Shown here: positions 61,342-64,000 of the stretch, piece after piece
Layout of the letters: the number at the start of each line of letters is the position of its first letter
Numbering within the stretch: the first letter of the stretch is position 1
Source of the DNA: Mesodorylaimus sp. YZB2_4
Taxonomy: Eukaryota > Nematoda > Enoplea > Dorylaimida > Dorylaimidae
Assembly (NCBI GenBank): GCA_030248295.1
Contig: JASANH010000554.1
Location: 248,001-312,000 of the forward strand
DNA: 64,000 nt
Direction of reading: 5' to 3'
Program-made: the position numbers and the translations under genes
The notes under the pieces: model-generated
Seen by the model: only the letters and a program-made list of their open reading frames with translations
What the model was told of the DNA's origin: nothing
Database searches by the model: none

Positions 61342-62275
61342 TGAGAGGCGTGGATGCAGCTAGTTGTCATTGTATGTCATATGTGGTGATTGAAATGAAC
61401 TGTGACTTGGGTCTCCTTGGGATTTTAATATAAGCCCTTGGAGCCCTGGAGAAAATGTGCAGGTAGAAGTACATATTCAAGTGCTTCCCAGTACTTGGTG
61501 CGGACTGCATGCAACAGTGAGGATTCGGCTGATACGCAAAATGCCATAGTGGGTCTACTATGCAGGTGAAAAATCATCGAAATCCAGCAGCCGTATTTCA
61601 AGTAGCGCTTGAAAAGCCTGGGCTCTACAAAATGCTATTACGACGTCGTTGGAGACCCAAGTTTTTTTGTAGGTTGGGCCCCTGCTATCCCATTTCCCCA
61701 CGGGGCATCGAATTTGTTTTTGCCCATAGCCGGCCAGCAGTCTTGTCATGATAAGCGAGGCCGTGAGGTGGCCAGCTCTCAAGGCAGCGTCCCTCTGTGT
61801 GTCTCCACTAGGATCACCTCCATGACAGGGCGTCCTGTGCCAGCACCAGCATCCCAGGATGATACTGGGTGAGAAGGGAGGGACCTTCCCGACTGGTGTT
61901 CGGGAACCAGTTTCCTGATTCCTGAGTCATTTGGCGTCTGCCACATGACGGTACCGGGTGAGTCGCCCAGAGCCAGGTGTGCAAGACCAGCGGGTGCCGT
62001 CCCCAGCCGGAACAGAACTGCGGCCTCCCAGTCAGAGTTGCTTGAAGCAATGCGGGACCACCGCCTTAACCAACTGAGCCACCGCGGCTCTTATTTGAGA
62101 CTCAAGTGTAACGTTCGAAGAAACACAGGATGTTGCAGCACGAGTAGTACAGTTGCTCCAAGGAGGACAACCAAGGGAGGGGAGTGGGCTAAGGGGATAA
62201 AACTTGTAATTGGGCTCCGAAACATGAATAGTGGACAATGGCAGGTAGAAGGCAGCATCTAATCGTAAGAGTAGG
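61342..62275. other. Intergenic region containing a full-length SINE
   Basis: Apart from the inverted SINE copy at 61640-62095 nothing was recognised. No clear AATAAA follows the TFIIE alpha stop. Confidence 0.5.
61640..62095 (-). mobile_element. SINE family A, copy 3 (longest)
   Basis: On the minus strand it runs from the tRNA-like head GAGCCGCGGTGGCTCAGTTG at 62095 through the shared body to a tail with CTGCTGGCCGGCTATGGGCA and GGGGCCCAACCTAC near 61680. It contains both the 59290 body and the 3' part found in the copy at 600-1085, so it defines the family at about 450 bp. Confidence 0.82.
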
Positions 62276-62755
62276 GTGCTTTACTGCGCGCCCATCCCTT
62301 TGAGGGTATTTGAGAAAAACAAGGCCAATGGTTGCAAGTTGTTCGTCTCATTTTTGTTTGGCTTATGGCTGAATCAGGGGGCGGGCTTTGTGGCGTGGCT
62401 ATACTGTGACATACACATACGCCAAAACTGGTTCAGTAACCGGAAAAGAACACAGCCTATCACATACGAAGTTCGCTCAAGCTTTACTTTGGCCCAAAGT
62501 AGCAGAAGTGCACTGAATGGGCCAGACACAAATTCACAATCATATATTGAGGGTTCAGAAGCTGATCGTGTGCTGGCATGCTTGGATGGTTTAAATGAAT
62601 TCCTCGAGGGCCTTGCGTCTTATTTTCACTTTATTACCTCGCATGGCCCAGGAAATGACCATAATAGTCGTACCTGGAAATGCAGTGCGGGTCTCGAACT
62701 CAACGTACTGTACCTGCAGCAGCTGGACCGCACCATCTTTCGACTCACTAGGTAC
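62276..62755 (+). CDS. Possible upstream exon of the membrane-protein gene
   Basis: The later part of an open frame here looks coding: EADRVLACLDGLNEFLEG and ELNVLYLQQLDRTIFRLT. It ends at a donor GTACAG (62756) in phase 0, which would join CAGCTGG at 62937 in the frame of the downstream membrane protein. A stronger-looking donor four bases earlier does not keep frame. The true 5' end of this exon is not determined. Confidence 0.3.
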
Positions 62756-62960
62756 GTACAGTACAGCATAGTAGGTCATGGTCGGGCTTAAGGAGTGTGC
62801 TGTGAGTCATTCATCCAGAAATGGCCAACAATTTTTTAATCATAAAATCCACCAAGCCATGCGCAGTGTACTGCAGATTACGCCTCGCAGGCCCCGTCGC
62901 TTCCTAATGACCCCGCTTGGCAGTCAGTTCCCTTAGCAGCTGGCGAGACGGTCGCTGGTG

Positions 62961-63656
62961 ATGTCCGTGTGGATAACTCTTTTCCGATGGCAATGTCAAA
63001 CAGCATTCGATCGAGACATACGAATGAAAATCGTCTTGATCATTGGAATCAGCATTTGTGCTCAACTAGTCTTCATTTGGTTGATGGAATCTCGATGGAG
63101 TATTTTCGAAATGCCACTATTTTGTGTTCGATGTCTGGCTTCGATTCTTCTGTCAACGAGTTGGCTCCTCGCTGCGGCATCCGTCTGCGCATGCTCACCC
63201 AATGCCGATGCTATTCATAATTTACAGTCGATCAAGACCAATTTGATTCTGTTCTTGCTCTCTGCGCCACTGCTTTGGATCAGCGAATGGTTGTGCCTTG
63301 TTCTGCACGTGCTCTGTGTCCCTTTCAGTCCTCTCACCGCGCTCATAGTCTACTGGACCATCGCGCAGTCTTTATTCCTGCTCGCCGCAACGATGCTGGC
63401 CTTGCTTCCGATCACATTTCGAATTGGTCGGACGCCAGGCAACGATGCAAATCCTCAATTTTTGCGTCTATTAATCTGGTACAAGGCGGATATTTGCATT
63501 GTGTATCCTCACGGAGCACAACCTCCCAACGGAGTGCCAACAATTATTATCGTCGAAGAACTTCAAGACCTACCCAACGATTTTTGGCCTTCGATTAGTC
63601 AATTGCCTTGGTGGGTTTCCATGAAAATGAGTCAAGCGGCTGCACTGGCTGGGTGA
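62961..63656 (+). CDS. Unrecognised multi-pass membrane protein, 231 aa
   Basis: The frame from ATG 62961 holds four strongly hydrophobic stretches: IVLIIGISICAQLVFIWLM, FCVRCLASILLSTSWLLAAA, LILFLLSAPLLWISEWLCLV with its continuation, and ALIVYWTIAQSLFLLAATML. A polar C-terminal tail (about residues 150-231) includes RIGRTPGNDANPQF and TIIIVEELQDLPNDFW. The frame is also open upstream to 62937, where an acceptor (TTAG) could join an upstream exon, so the protein may be longer. No family was recognised. It would sit in a cell or organelle membrane. Confidence 0.55.
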   Translation: MSVWITLFRWQCQTAFDRDIRMKIVLIIGISICAQLVFIWLMESRWSIFEMPLFCVRCLASILLSTSWLLAAASVCACSPNADAIHNLQSIKTNLILFLLSAPLLWISEWLCLVLHVLCVPFSPLTALIVYWTIAQSLFLLAATMLALLPITFRIGRTPGNDANPQFLRLLIWYKADICIVYPHGAQPPNGVPTIIIVEELQDLPNDFWPSISQLPWWVSMKMSQAAALAG

Positions 63657-64000
63657 TCATAACATGATTAGGACGAAAAACGCTGCTTGAGCTTGGTTAG
63701 GGTATTGTCTTGACATTCTATAACATATGCTTGGTTGACCCAAAGAAAGATGCGATCCGGACCAGATCAGTCTGGCAAGTACTGAAGCACTTTGCACTTT
63801 AGCCTAGATTATCGATTCTTTTGCCTCGTGTTGCTGTGCCGTCGCTAGGAGGCGACCAGGATTTATTCATTAAAAATCCTTGATAAATGTTGGTTGTACA
63901 TATGTTCATACAGTGTTATACAAGAGCAGCATAAAACCTCGAGCCGAAGTGATTCTAGCGGCCTGGTGATCAAGAGGCAGTCTATCAGGTTAGCATATCC
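63657..64000. other. 3' flank of the membrane-protein gene
   Basis: About 340 bp to the window edge. ATTAAA near 63868 could be a weak poly(A) signal. Nothing else was recognised. Confidence 0.35.

Overview
This window reads as genomic DNA of an animal. Genes are broken into many short exons with GT-AG introns, intergenic DNA is long, and the spaces are filled with tRNA-derived SINEs, fold-back (MITE-like) elements, minisatellites and a decayed mariner transposon. The recognisable genes are animal types: a Na-K-Cl cotransporter with a kinase-docking RFxV motif, a FOXO factor with two Akt sites, a SETDB1-type histone H3K9 methyltransferase with a bifurcated SET domain, and the TFIIE alpha subunit. 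Gene density, intron sizes and repeats suggest an invertebrate; the phylum cannot be fixed from what is visible. All exon models were built by hand from splice sites and reading-frame continuity; no transcript or database evidence was available.

Layout, left to right. 1-4.3 kb: repeat-rich intergenic DNA. 4.3-15.0 kb (+): a two-finger C2H2 zinc-finger gene in five exons, whose introns carry fold-back elements, a 30-bp minisatellite and SINE-like repeats. 15.9-27.4 kb (-): SETDB1-like gene, convergent with the zinc-finger gene; one intron holds a 1.3-kb fold-back element and another a separate 296-codon uninterrupted ORF. 27.4-30.7 kb: intergenic, between divergently transcribed genes. 30.7-46.3 kb (+): SLC12 (NKCC-type) gene in 27 exons, all in phase, with a mariner relic, a MITE and an exactly duplicated 181-bp segment in its introns. 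46.5-47.7 kb (+): a small unrecognised gene with one unresolved frame break. 48.9-56.4 kb (-): FOXO in five exons, with a 20-bp minisatellite in its last intron. 57.7-61.3 kb (+): TFIIE alpha in six exons, head to head with FOXO. 62.3-63.7 kb (+): an unrecognised multi-pass membrane protein.

The genes do not form a pathway: they act separately in chromatin silencing, ion transport, insulin/stress signalling and general transcription. Nothing resembles a prokaryotic operon, CRISPR array or mobile defence cassette. The least explained items are the nested intronless ORF with an internal duplication, the roughly 175-residue N-terminal segment joined to SETDB1, the short broken gene after the cotransporter, and a dispersed repeat family built around a conserved small hairpin.
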